A stretch of DNA of 64,000 nucleotides from Clostridia bacterium (GCA_017379935.1 JAFNVC010000028.1:49920-113919); one strand, 5' to 3'; numbered from the stretch's first letter, positions 45,701-52,745 are shown. The notes: generated by a model not told the origin, from the sequence alone. Made by a program: numbers and translations.

Positions 45701-47097
45701 ACAACACGGTTCCCGGCTCGGGCGGTAACACAGGATACCTGAACAGCGGCACGTGGAACATTGTATTCAACGATACCTTTGACGATAAGCTTGAATATGT
45801 CAAGGATTCACTTACGCTGACCGCCTATGACCCATGGAACGATAACCGATGGTATGCGAAATATAAATATTACGGCGAGGCGGACGGCAACACTCTTGAA
45901 ATCCCCGCAGATGAGCTGCTTTATTATGATTTCAACGATGACGTAACCTGGACGGATATTAAAAAAACCAAGAATTTTGCAGAGTATTGCAAAATGGTCA
46001 CCGCGGGCGGCAGGCACATTTACACCTATCAGCTTAAGCTCAAGGATGAATATATCAACACGACCGATTATTCAAAGCTGCAGCTTGATAACGTGGCTGA
46101 GCTGACGTGGAATGCGGATAAAACCTCCGGCCCTGCGGACGAAACGGTCGAATTTGAAACGGGACTCCTTGACAAGCAGGTTGTGCAGGATCAATCAACG
46201 CTCGACTTCGGCGTTCACATCAATCGCGGCGCGTTGGATCTTCTCGAGGGCTCGGAAACGCTGACGATTGAAGATACGATGACGGAAAATATTTCCGTTT
46301 ACTGGGAATCAATCAAGCTTCAGTATTATGACGAGCAGAGCCAAGCCTGGGTTGATTTCGACTCGGCGCAGAGCAGATATACCTACGATATTACCTACGA
46401 CCCTGCGAGCAACAAGCTGACGTTCGTAGTCCCCGATGAGCTTCATATCATCATCGATTATAAAACGCTTATAACGGAAAGCGGCTACGTTTCGGTTAAG
46501 AACTCAATCGTCGTTGTCGGTAAGGCAGAGGTCACGGATATGGTCGATGCGGTGTTCAAGGTTGAAGGACACAGCGGCGGCGCCTCAGGTTCAAACCGCG
46601 AGATAACGCTGCTCAAGCAGGACGGTCTGACGAACGCACGATTGCCGAACGCAACGTTCGCGCTCTACGGCCAGATGAGTGACCTGAACCTGACTCTGCC
46701 GAGCGGTGTTCCGAGGACAATAGTCACTGAGGACGGCATAACGCTCACCTACATCGGCTCTTACACAACAGGCGCGGACGGCTCAGTCAACGTTGAATCG
46801 CAGTACCTTACCCCGGGCGGACCGTACGCGTTCGTTGAGCTTGTCGCCCCCGAAGGATATGAGCTTTTGGATAAGCCCGTATACTTCTACTTCTACGATA
46901 CGGATCCTGACGGATTCATTCAAAGCGTTACCACCCTTATAGCAATCGAAAATTTCTCGGGAGGCTTTCTCATTCCCGAAACGGGTGGTAACATATTAAT
47001 CACGGCAATAATCGGCTTTGCCGCAACGGCAGCTCCGATTTTGTATAGTTTGATTCGTCGTAAACGGGAAAGGAGGCTTAAAAACCTCCTTGGCTAG
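42739..47097 (+). CDS. Large sortase-anchored pilus tip/adhesin protein with CHAP-like domain
   Basis: The 1452-residue protein has a membrane segment at about 22-46, which serves as signal sequence. Two short Cys/His units follow (CELEEHTHISSC and CFKPEHTHTAEC, residues 54-84). Residues about 112-235 resemble a CHAP/amidase domain, but the usual cysteine position reads GEWNTMFVSFC (Asn158) and the usual His-Val-Gly-Ile is RTGIV (221-225), so activity is doubtful. A long beta-rich adhesin region follows, then an SpaA-like domain (TNARLPNATFALYG) near 1310. The C-terminal sorting signal is IPETGG (1412-1417), a membrane segment and RRKRERR. The stop codon TAG is formed at the edge of an inverted-repeat element (see 47097-47360). 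Confidence 0.88.
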   Translation: MASVNSEYLKDHKLYRVRNKRIIALFPLVAVIVAISVFWCLKLVGITITSDALCELEEHTHISSCYSGEELICFKPEHTHTAECFPDRTVDTETANDWVKTLSKVTLTNNTAENLISVAISQVGYSESDRNYQYNALAEKSSYTRYGEWYGSPYGEWNTMFVSFCIGHANINGAESLSSASAESLRLAWENRLAYASAESYDGQRGDVVFFDTDADGRADRTGIVSYKSETLFGYIEGDVEGKVESIVTKKAESILGYGKTSTLSAAENITSTDAGQSGTGTVRPVLEGELVRYIPNEVTRTTYNLRRSAVQSIYDSEPLVMMTASNNNITYTSDLTGVLSNAVFKDTAGNPIENNGTVYIGQTYVISLEFSEINTGNKWIQFEHNANGVLTYQIPSNLQCEPFDSWHKISAKTENGMITDVGEYYIDENGLLQVKFYDDANGENFVDKYSNVDFVIDFSATVAESQSGNKTEVDFNDNIHIDLNVDGNAGVSVEKVHGEYNDEDATVDFTIKVEATHGLVKDLFITDDIWENHHALRDTIVVTDLDGNPIVPQPTISDHTNPQLNAGFSLSGFPDFSAGEGFLIKYKSQFNDNILTQDSGGMWNQANAFGNNANGGSITNKYDDDWISVEFNKIEKDGKMTVLEDANGNKIPVIEWGVGIRKTATDIQGTVVIDTLGEGLAYYTDQPIIIKRYDANGKELPDSYLSWDDVTITTTNGNTSMQFALPSGYAFDIIYYTTFPPLAEGETATHTNRVEAVINTKPEGTYGSADVIGFVPELKKSASGDDGEYVNFSLEADVSKAIKDWGYFYLTDLAAFWGYKNNEAGYLYVENFPEDLVITATTKSGQVITFTPYVEGQPAENTYMLVAPGFSKPGVEDLYHTFNILFNTADKTYESSKWLLDEDATLKITYKLPFDAKTGTNWTGMLDGDKTVEDVLLEGYSLSNEAYLNFTQAITAVSSVNYKYSPMLTKKAHVNEDGTIDYTVVFNNTVPGSGGNTGYLNSGTWNIVFNDTFDDKLEYVKDSLTLTAYDPWNDNRWYAKYKYYGEADGNTLEIPADELLYYDFNDDVTWTDIKKTKNFAEYCKMVTAGGRHIYTYQLKLKDEYINTTDYSKLQLDNVAELTWNADKTSGPADETVEFETGLLDKQVVQDQSTLDFGVHINRGALDLLEGSETLTIEDTMTENISVYWESIKLQYYDEQSQAWVDFDSAQSRYTYDITYDPASNKLTFVVPDELHIIIDYKTLITESGYVSVKNSIVVVGKAEVTDMVDAVFKVEGHSGGASGSNREITLLKQDGLTNARLPNATFALYGQMSDLNLTLPSGVPRTIVTEDGITLTYIGSYTTGADGSVNVESQYLTPGGPYAFVELVAPEGYELLDKPVYFYFYDTDPDGFIQSVTTLIAIENFSGGFLIPETGGNILITAIIGFAATAAPILYSLIRRKRERRLKNLLG

Positions 47098-47360
47098 GGA
47101 AACAGTACAAATCCGAACCCGTCTGAAAGTCGTTATTTTATCGGCTTTTTGGACGTATCGGGTTTGAAAAGGAATAGGTCTTACTGTACCCTAAGCCACT
47201 GAAATTTCTGAAAGCTTTGTTGCAGGGGGACAGAGCTTTTCAGAAATTTAATAGGTTGTTAATCTTGGCGAAACACAAAAATCTCTCCGATTTTTTGCGC
47301 TTTGCCGAAGGGGCGGCGAAATCCGGCTAATAAAACGGGCTCGGATTTTAACTGTTTCCC
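47097..47360. mobile_element. 264-bp structured inverted-repeat element (MITE-like or cis-acting RNA) between tip and major pilin genes
   Basis: The terminal repeats 47096-47121 and 47336-47361 are inverted copies: GGGAAACAGT at one end and ACTGTTTCCC at the other, then ATCCGA and CCCG blocks, about 25 of 28 positions pairing. Both ends are flanked by TA (47095-47096 and 47361-47362), as expected for a TA target-site duplication. Inside are three further stem-loops: 47121-47154, 47202-47249 (18-19-bp arms) and 47267-47306. No open frame of useful size is present. The left TA supplies the first two bases of the tip-protein stop codon. It fits a miniature inverted-repeat transposable element; it would also be transcribed as the leader of the major pilin gene, and may act as an RNA element. 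Only copy-number or structure analysis can decide. Confidence 0.7.
47202..47249. repeat. Long hairpin inside the intergenic element
   Basis: AAATTTCTGAAAGCTTTG (47202-47219) pairs with CAGAGCTTTTCAGAAATTT (47231-47249) with one bulge and one mismatch or wobble, leaving a purine-rich loop with AGGGGGA. It is the central arm of the structured element. Confidence 0.85.
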
Positions 47361-47426
47361 TATGCTGACCCGAATATGATGAAGAAAACAAAATTGCAAA
47401 TTAAATTATAGAAAGGAAGTAAGTTT

Positions 47427-48884
47427 ATGAAGAAATTATTTGCAGTTTTAATGGCTATCGCACTCGTTCTCTCTATGGGAACAACAATGGCATTTGCAGC
47501 AGGTGACGGCACAATTACAATTGAAGGCGCAATCGATAAGTCAACTTATTCTGTCTACAAGATGCTTGACTTTGCTCCTACAGCTGGCAGCAATGATAAG
47601 GGTATCTACACAATCGCTAACGGTTGGGAAGCTTTCTTCGTATCAGCACCTGCTACAGACTACTTTACTAAAGTTACACAGGGCGGTCAGACAACAGTTG
47701 TTCTTAAGGACGGTGTAACTGCTGTTGATCAGACTCTTGCAAAGGCAGCAGTTGCTTATGCTAAAGCAAACAGCATAGGCGCTACAAAGACTGAGACAGC
47801 TAACGGCGAAACTGTAGAGTTTACAGGTCTTGATCTTGGCTACTATGCAATCGACACAACTGTAGGTACACTTTGTGCACTTACACCGACAAGCACAAAC
47901 TTTACAGCTATTGAAAAGAACGAAAAGCCTGACATCGACAAGTTCGTTCAGGAAGACAGCGAAATCAACAACGCTGACGAAGGTTGGGGCAAGGTTAACG
48001 ACGCTGATATCGACCAGAAAGTTAACTACAAGTCAACAATCACAGTCGGTAAGGGCGTTACAAACTATGTAATGCACGATACAATGGAAGCAGGTCTTAC
48101 ATTCAATAACGACGTAACTGTTGAGCTTGCTGACGGCACAGTTGTTGATGCTGATAACTACACTGTAACAGTTTCTCCTGCTGATGGTCACACATTTGAT
48201 GTTGCATTTAAAAATGAATTCATTGCAACACTTGCACAGGGCATACAGTTCACAGTTTACTACTCAGCAACTCTTAACGAGAATGCTAACATCGTAGATG
48301 ACGGTAACGACAACACAGTTAAGCTTACATACGGTGAAGACAACACTTGGGAAACAGCTGAGCACAAGACAACAACATACACATGGAAGATGGATGTTTT
48401 GAAGTTCACAAATGACGGCACAAACAATGTTCCTCTTGCAGGCGCTAAGTTCCAGCTTCTTGATAAGGATGGCAAACCCATCACTTTCTCAGAGGTAGCA
48501 GGTGCAGCAGTTCCTACTTACAAGGTAGATGCTGAAGGCACAGTTACAGAGATCACAACTACTGCGGACGGTAAGTTCGAAATCGTTGGTCTTGACGAAG
48601 GCGCATACAAGCTTCGCGAGACAGAGGCTCCTGCAGGTTATAACAAGATCGCAGCAGATCTCGATGTAATTATCACAAGCGAGTACGATGAAGCAGCTCT
48701 CACAGCTACATACGAAATCAACGATGCAACTCCCGCAACAATCGAAGTAGAAAACAAGACCGGCGGTCTCTTCCCCGAAACAGGCGGCATCGGTACAACA
48801 ATCTTCTACCTCGTTGGCGGTCTCCTCATGCTCGGCGCATTCGTATTCCTCGTTTCAAAGAAGAGAATGGCTACAGCTGCTTGA
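47427..48884 (+). CDS. Major pilin (SpaH/EbpB-like, sortase-polymerised)
   Basis: The 485-residue protein has a signal peptide (cleavage likely after AFA, residue 24), a candidate pilin-motif lysine at Lys172 in NEKPDIDKFVQED, Ig-like pilin domains and the E-box KLRETEAPAGY (395-405), which supports isopeptide bond formation. It ends with the sorting signal FPETGG (449-454), a hydrophobic span and SKKR. This is the shaft subunit joined by the class C sortase downstream. Its codon use differs from its neighbours (ACA for Thr, GCA/GCT for Ala, few ACG/CTC codons), consistent with very high expression. Its ribosome site is GAAAGGAAG. The frame continues after TGA with an acidic tail (see findings). 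Confidence 0.92.
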   Translation: MKKLFAVLMAIALVLSMGTTMAFAAGDGTITIEGAIDKSTYSVYKMLDFAPTAGSNDKGIYTIANGWEAFFVSAPATDYFTKVTQGGQTTVVLKDGVTAVDQTLAKAAVAYAKANSIGATKTETANGETVEFTGLDLGYYAIDTTVGTLCALTPTSTNFTAIEKNEKPDIDKFVQEDSEINNADEGWGKVNDADIDQKVNYKSTITVGKGVTNYVMHDTMEAGLTFNNDVTVELADGTVVDADNYTVTVSPADGHTFDVAFKNEFIATLAQGIQFTVYYSATLNENANIVDDGNDNTVKLTYGEDNTWETAEHKTTTYTWKMDVLKFTNDGTNNVPLAGAKFQLLDKDGKPITFSEVAGAAVPTYKVDAEGTVTEITTTADGKFEIVGLDEGAYKLRETEAPAGYNKIAADLDVIITSEYDEAALTATYEINDATPATIEVENKTGGLFPETGGIGTTIFYLVGGLLMLGAFVFLVSKKRMATAA

Positions 48885-48947
48885 AGGGATAAAGAATCTG
48901 AAGATTCCGAAGAATCAGAAGATTCTGATAACTCCGAAGAATCATAA
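48885..48947 (+). other. In-frame acidic Ser/Glu/Asp extension beyond the pilin stop codon
   Basis: After the TGA at 48882-48884 the same frame reads twenty codons, RDKESEDSEESEDSDNSEES, before TAA at 48945-48947. The DNA consists of repeated GAATCT/GAAGATTC units. It is either a lost C-terminal tail cut off by the TGA or a product of rare readthrough. Since the region behind FPETG is removed by sortase, loss would cost little. Confidence 0.6.
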
Positions 48948-48986
48948 GATTCCCGCGGCGAATGCTGCACAGTAAAAACTAAAAAT

Positions 48987-49013
48987 CCCCTACCGGCCCC
49001 CTGCCGGTAGGGG
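48987..49013. terminator. Strong hairpin between major pilin and sortase (attenuator/3'-end stabiliser)
   Basis: A perfect 10-bp stem (CCCCTACCGG/CCGGTAGGGG) with a CCCCCTG loop has no T-run on the plus strand (TAATCCC follows), so it probably lowers readthrough or protects the pilin mRNA end rather than fully terminating. On the minus strand it is followed by TTTTT. This fits much higher pilin than sortase expression. Confidence 0.75.
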
Positions 49014-49105
49014 TAATCCCAGGAAACGGTCACTTAAAATTCTGACCGCTGTTACCGAATTTCGGCTGCAGCGTTGAAAATTTTAAATGAATCAAGAGAT
49101 ATATT

Positions 49106-50035
49106 ATGAAAGAAAATAAACAGCAAAAAGTAAAAAAGACCAAAAAGAAGAAAAAGAAAAGCGGTCTCGGCTCAACTATCGCTCTCGTCGCTATCTTTTT
49201 CGTTGGCTTGTGCGTTCTGCTTTATCCCACGATAAGTGATTTCTGGAACGAGAAAAGACAGTCGCAGGCGGTTATGAACTACGAGGACTTGATTGTTGAC
49301 CTCACTCCCGAGGATTTTCAGGATTACTTCGACAAGGCTGACGACTACAACCGCAAGCTCCGCAAGATTTCCTTCCCGTTTATCGGATACAGCGCGCTTG
49401 ACGATCAGTACTATTCAACGCTTGATGTCAACGGCGACGGAATGATGGGATACATCACGATTGACAAAATCAAGATTCAGCTTCCCATTTACCACGGCAC
49501 GAGCGATAAGGTGCTCAACTCCGCGGTCGGCCATATGGAGGGCTCGAGTTTTCCCGTCGGCGGTGTCAACACTCACAGCGTGCTTTCCGCTCACCGCGGT
49601 CTGCCATCTGCAAAGCTCTTCACAAACCTTGATAAAATGGAAATCGGCGACATCTTCACCATAACTATCCTCGACCGCACAATCACGTATCAGGTCGATC
49701 AGGTGCTTATCGTTCTCCCCGGTGAGGTTAATAACCTTTATGTTGAAAAGGGACAGGATTACTGCACTCTCGTTACCTGCACCCCATACGGTATCAACAC
49801 TCACCGTATGCTCGTGCGAGGCACACGAATAGAGAACATTGAAGAGGAAAAGAAGATTAATATCTTCACCGAGGCTTATCAGATTGACCCGTTCATCGTT
49901 ACGCCTGCCGTTGCGGCTCCGATTCTCGGCGCCCTCCTGATTTACCTTATGGTCAAATCCTCAAAGGAAAAAAAGAAGAATGCGGCTCTGGCAAAAGAAA
50001 ATAAAAAGAAAAGTGAAAACAAAGAAAATGAATAA
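49106..50035 (+). CDS. srtC: Class C (pilus-polymerising) sortase
   Basis: The 309-residue protein has a very basic N-terminus (KKTKKKKKKS), a membrane segment at 22-42, and the sortase core with His163 in LSAHRG, Cys225 in LVTCTPYGINTHR and the catalytic Arg in that block (234 or 238). A second membrane segment near 273-290 and a basic tail are typical of class C enzymes. A possible lid segment (KISFPF, about 87-92) precedes the core. It links pilin subunits through the FPETG/IPETG signals and the pilin lysine. It has a 221-base leader after the pilin with a hairpin that may tune its level. Confidence 0.92.
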   Translation: MKENKQQKVKKTKKKKKKSGLGSTIALVAIFFVGLCVLLYPTISDFWNEKRQSQAVMNYEDLIVDLTPEDFQDYFDKADDYNRKLRKISFPFIGYSALDDQYYSTLDVNGDGMMGYITIDKIKIQLPIYHGTSDKVLNSAVGHMEGSSFPVGGVNTHSVLSAHRGLPSAKLFTNLDKMEIGDIFTITILDRTITYQVDQVLIVLPGEVNNLYVEKGQDYCTLVTCTPYGINTHRMLVRGTRIENIEEEKKINIFTEAYQIDPFIVTPAVAAPILGALLIYLMVKSSKEKKKNAALAKENKKKSENKENE

Positions 50036-50058
50036 CAAGACAGAAAGGCGGCGGAAAA

Positions 50059-51072
50059 ATGAAAACTAAAGGCTATGCAAGGCTCATTGCGTTGATGATG
50101 GCGTTTCTGATGCTTTCTCTTGCGTTTTCCGTAACTGCCACAGCAAGCCTCAGCAAGGATGCAAGCATCACTCTTAACATCAGGGATACTCAGACGGGCG
50201 TTCCGGTTCCCGATATGAGCTTCAGACTCTTTTTCGTTGCGACAGCATACGAGACCGCCGACGGAATTGATTTTAAGCTTGTTCCGCCATACGGCGAGGC
50301 AGGCGTTGATCTTAAGAATCTGCAGGATTCGTCCCTGCCGATACATCTCGCTTACTTTGCCGCATCGCGTTCGCTTGAGTTTGCCGAAAAAAGCACGGAC
50401 AAAAACGGTGTTGTAGTTTTTGATAAGCTTACACCGGGCTTGTATCTCATTGTGCCGTCTCAGGCGGCTGAAGACCGATGCAGTGTTTCGCCGTTCGTTG
50501 TCAGCGTCCCCGAGTATGATCGAGAAAGCAAGCAGTGGATTTATGATGTCAGTGCAAGCCCGAAAATCAACGGTGACATCAACGGTGAAGGTAAGGATAC
50601 TTATATCAGCGTTGTGAAAAAGTGGGAAACTGACGGTGAAATCCCCGAAAGCATAACGGTTGTGCTTCTCCGCGATTTCAGGGAGTATGCAAAAATTCAG
50701 CTCAACGAGGATAATGACTGGTATTACCGTTGGGACGGACTTTCAAAAAATTACGTGTGGAACGTTGTTGAATCGATTGTTCCCGACGGATATACGGTTT
50801 CTTACGAAACGTCGTCAAACACGGTTACGATTATTAACAGAGATACCGAGGAAGGTACGACCGAGCCGGGAACCGGACCGGGAATCGAACCGGGAACCGA
50901 ACCGGGTGAGGGGACAACCCGCCCGTCGGACGGCGGAGAGGATGACGACGGCAAGGATGATCTTGCGGATACGGGCCAGCTCAACTGGCCGGTACCTGTT
51001 CTTGCAACGGCAGGTCTCCTTCTCTTCAGCATCGGCTGGGCAGTACTTAACTTAGGCAAAAAAGAAGGCTAA
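50059..51072 (+). CDS. Minor (base/anchor) pilin with SpaA-like domains
   Basis: The 337-residue protein has a signal peptide (about 1-30, ending ATAS), an SpaA-like domain (RDTQTGVPVPDMSFRLFFVA), a second Cna-B-like domain (YISVVKKWETDGEIPESITV, about 180-265), a Pro/Gly/Glu/Thr linker (TEPGTGPGIEPGTEPGEG) and a C-terminal LADTGQ sorting signal with membrane span and GKKEG tail. The Pro-rich spacer before the anchor is typical of base pilins that tie the shaft to the wall. LADTG differs from IPETG/FPETG, so a different sortase, possibly the one encoded next, may recognise it. Confidence 0.87.
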   Translation: MKTKGYARLIALMMAFLMLSLAFSVTATASLSKDASITLNIRDTQTGVPVPDMSFRLFFVATAYETADGIDFKLVPPYGEAGVDLKNLQDSSLPIHLAYFAASRSLEFAEKSTDKNGVVVFDKLTPGLYLIVPSQAAEDRCSVSPFVVSVPEYDRESKQWIYDVSASPKINGDINGEGKDTYISVVKKWETDGEIPESITVVLLRDFREYAKIQLNEDNDWYYRWDGLSKNYVWNVVESIVPDGYTVSYETSSNTVTIINRDTEEGTTEPGTGPGIEPGTEPGEGTTRPSDGGEDDDGKDDLADTGQLNWPVPVLATAGLLLFSIGWAVLNLGKKEG

Positions 51073-51095
51073 TAAAAAAGATCGGAGAGCATAGT

Positions 51096-51674
51096 ATGAA
51101 AAGAAAAGTCGGTATTTCACTGATAGCCATTGGGCTGACACTGATTTTCTGTGCGGCAGCTCTCCTTATCTATAACAACTATGAAAGCAGCAGAGCAAAG
51201 GCTCAGGCGGATGCATTGATGGGCTCGATTGTCGATGAGATTAACGCCAATCAGACAGCCGATATCGACCCGTTCGACAAGGAAATGAAGGTTGTTGACA
51301 TCGATGGCTATGGTTATATCGGGTATATTTCCGTTCCTGACCTTAAAATCAATCTTCCCGTTATGTCCGAGCTCGATCAGGGACGGTTGAAAATCGCGCC
51401 CTGCCGTTATTACGGCTCGTCAAAAACGGATAACCTTGTTATCGCTGCCCATAATTACAGAAGCCATTTCGGTTATCTGGGCAAGCTGGAAATCGGTTCA
51501 GCAATTTCCTTCACCGATATGGAGGGCGAGAAAAAATCCTACATCGTAACGTCGGTAGAAATCCTGCCCCCCTCCGACTCCGATAAAGTAAAGGATACGG
51601 GCGACGACCTCATCCTGTACACCTGTACATACCGAGGCGTCAGCAGAATTGTTGTAAGATGCTCTGAAATTTAA
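51096..51674 (+). CDS. Second small sortase (class B/D-like)
   Basis: The 192-residue protein has an N-terminal signal anchor (about 6-26) and a compact sortase core: GYISVPDLKINLPVM, catalytic His119 in IAAHNYRSHFG, catalytic Cys177 in LILYTCTYRG and Arg184 or 188 in VSRIVVRC. There is no C-terminal membrane span, unlike the class C enzyme. The gene ends the pilus operon, 23 bases after the minor pilin, and is followed by a terminator. A likely job is to anchor the base pilin (LADTG) to the wall; that pairing is inferred from position and differing signals. Confidence 0.87.
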   Translation: MKRKVGISLIAIGLTLIFCAAALLIYNNYESSRAKAQADALMGSIVDEINANQTADIDPFDKEMKVVDIDGYGYIGYISVPDLKINLPVMSELDQGRLKIAPCRYYGSSKTDNLVIAAHNYRSHFGYLGKLEIGSAISFTDMEGEKKSYIVTSVEILPPSDSDKVKDTGDDLILYTCTYRGVSRIVVRCSEI

Positions 51675-51691
51675 AATAATGGGACATAAAA

Positions 51692-51723
51692 AGCCAACCG
51701 GGATCTGATGATCTCGGTTGGCT
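51692..51723 (+). terminator. Terminator of the pilus operon
   Basis: A 14-bp stem (AGCCAACCGGGATC with GATCTCGGTTGGCT, one G-T pair) with a TGAT loop lies 17 bases after the sortase stop codon; GCTTTAA follows as a weak T-tract. Confidence 0.85.
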
Positions 51724-51750
51724 GCTTTAATATAGAATTTGGTTTATGAA

Positions 51751-51995
51751 TTATTCCCACTCACTTAAGTTCATTATTTTAAATTTTATGAAACCGCGTA
51801 AAATCAAGCTTTTTTAAAAGTCGGGATAGGGGGAAAAGACCGCTTTTGACCACTTGATACTGTACTTTCAGTATCACCGACACTTTTTCTGAGCCGAAAA
51901 ACAACCCCACCAGCCTGAAAATATATATTTCACGATTCCAAATGGATTGTACCATATAAAAAACCAAATGTCAACACTTTAAAGCGATAAAGTGT
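51751..51995 (-). repeat. Dispersed ~245-bp repeat, copy A, with outward promoter
   Basis: This intergenic stretch (51724-52001 holds no gene) is a diverged copy of 58064-58304. Shared blocks in the same order include TTATTCCCA(C/T)TCACTTA, a CGTAAAAT block, CAGTATCAC, CCTGAAA, an AAATG(G/A)ATTGTA block and ATGTCAA(C/T)ACTTTAAAG. On the minus strand it holds TTGACA (51974-51969) and TACAAT (51951-51946), 17 bases apart. A perfect inverted repeat TGATACTG/CAGTATCA lies inside, and CACTTTA/TAAAGTG arms sit at the right edge. Confidence 0.75.
51946..51974 (-). promoter_or_regulatory. Consensus promoter inside repeat copy A, reading left
   Basis: Minus-strand TTGACA, 17-base spacer, TACAAT. No convincing gene follows it; transcription would enter the repeat and the convergent pilus terminator. 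Copy B holds the same promoter with identical spacing. Confidence 0.65.
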
Positions 51996-52001
51996 TATAA
52001 A

Positions 52002-52589
52002 TCACAGCTTTGTTCCTGAGATTACATACATATCGTTATCGGAAATGCAGGTGTCGATATTGAAATACGGTTTCATAATTTCTTTTAATTCACTTATTTC
52101 GGGGAGAATGGTCGAAACTGATTCCGCTCTGCCTGAGTGGTGACGGGTCAGGTCCTCTCTGCTCATACCGTGAGCAATTGTGATGCGTCCGCTATCGTTG
52201 AGATGTGCCGACAGATTTTCAAAAAGAAGAGTGCGGTTTGCAAAATGCGGAAAAGCGTTGTAGATGACAATACAGTCAAAGCTTTCTGAAAATTTATATG
52301 TTTCTGCATCTTCACAAATATAACTGATGTTTCCGTAACCCCAAAACTTGTTTTTAGCAATTTCTATCATATTGTGTGAAATATCAATACCCACATATTT
52401 ACGGACATTTCTACTTATGTAATCGGGGACAAGCACGCCTGTACCGCAAGCAACGTCAAGTACGCTCTTGCCCTGTGTTACTTCAGCAATACTGAGTATC
52501 CGGTCAATTTTCCATTGATTTTTTATCATTTCTTCGTCCCAGGATTCAGCAAGTGAATCGAAAAACGATGCAATTTCTTTCTTATCCAT
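52002..52589 (-). CDS. Class I SAM-dependent methyltransferase
   Basis: The start is placed at ATG 52589 behind GAGG, giving 195 residues; the open frame extends 14 codons upstream without a ribosome site. Motif I is VLDVACGTGVLVP (about 44-56), then VGIDISHNMIEIA and the motif IV-like DCIVIYNAFPHF, typical of small-molecule methyltransferases of the Methyltransf_11/25 group. The substrate is unknown. It is divergent from the CooC-like gene (156-base shared upstream region) and its stop codon abuts repeat copy A. Confidence 0.85.
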   Translation of the reverse strand: MDKKEIASFFDSLAESWDEEMIKNQWKIDRILSIAEVTQGKSVLDVACGTGVLVPDYISRNVRKYVGIDISHNMIEIAKNKFWGYGNISYICEDAETYKFSESFDCIVIYNAFPHFANRTLLFENLSAHLNDSGRITIAHGMSREDLTRHHSGRAESVSTILPEISELKEIMKPYFNIDTCISDNDMYVISGTKL

Positions 52590-52684
52590 CGCAACCTCGT
52601 GCTTATAATTAAGATAAGTACAGTATACCACACTAAAGCTACTGTTTTCAATGTCTTTAAATGTCGTAAAATTTTGGGTTATGA

Positions 52685-52713
52685 TTGAAGAAAAAGTAAA
52701 CTTGTGTTATATT
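52685..52713 (+). promoter_or_regulatory. Promoter of the CooC/dehydratase cassette
   Basis: -35 TTGAAG (52685-52690) and -10 TATATT (52708-52713) are 17 bases apart, about 33 bases before the CooC-like start codon, which has AGGAGTGA as ribosome site. Confidence 0.6.
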
Positions 52714-52745
52714 ATATATGACAAATTTTCAGGAGTGACAAAAAG

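Noticed and set aside
47097-47360. Known c-di-GMP, TPP or other named riboswitch in the pilin leader
   Set aside because: I could not find the conserved core bases of any riboswitch class I know; the TA flanks and terminal repeats favour an inserted element.
51751-51770. Attachment site derived from the 3' end of guaA
   Set aside because: The GAGTGGGAATAA match is short and no integrase or second matching half-site pair is in the window; kept only as a possibility within the repeat finding.
51779-51967. 62-codon minus-strand frame in repeat copy A
   Set aside because: Its start lies upstream of the -10 box of the only promoter there, and copy B does not preserve the frame.
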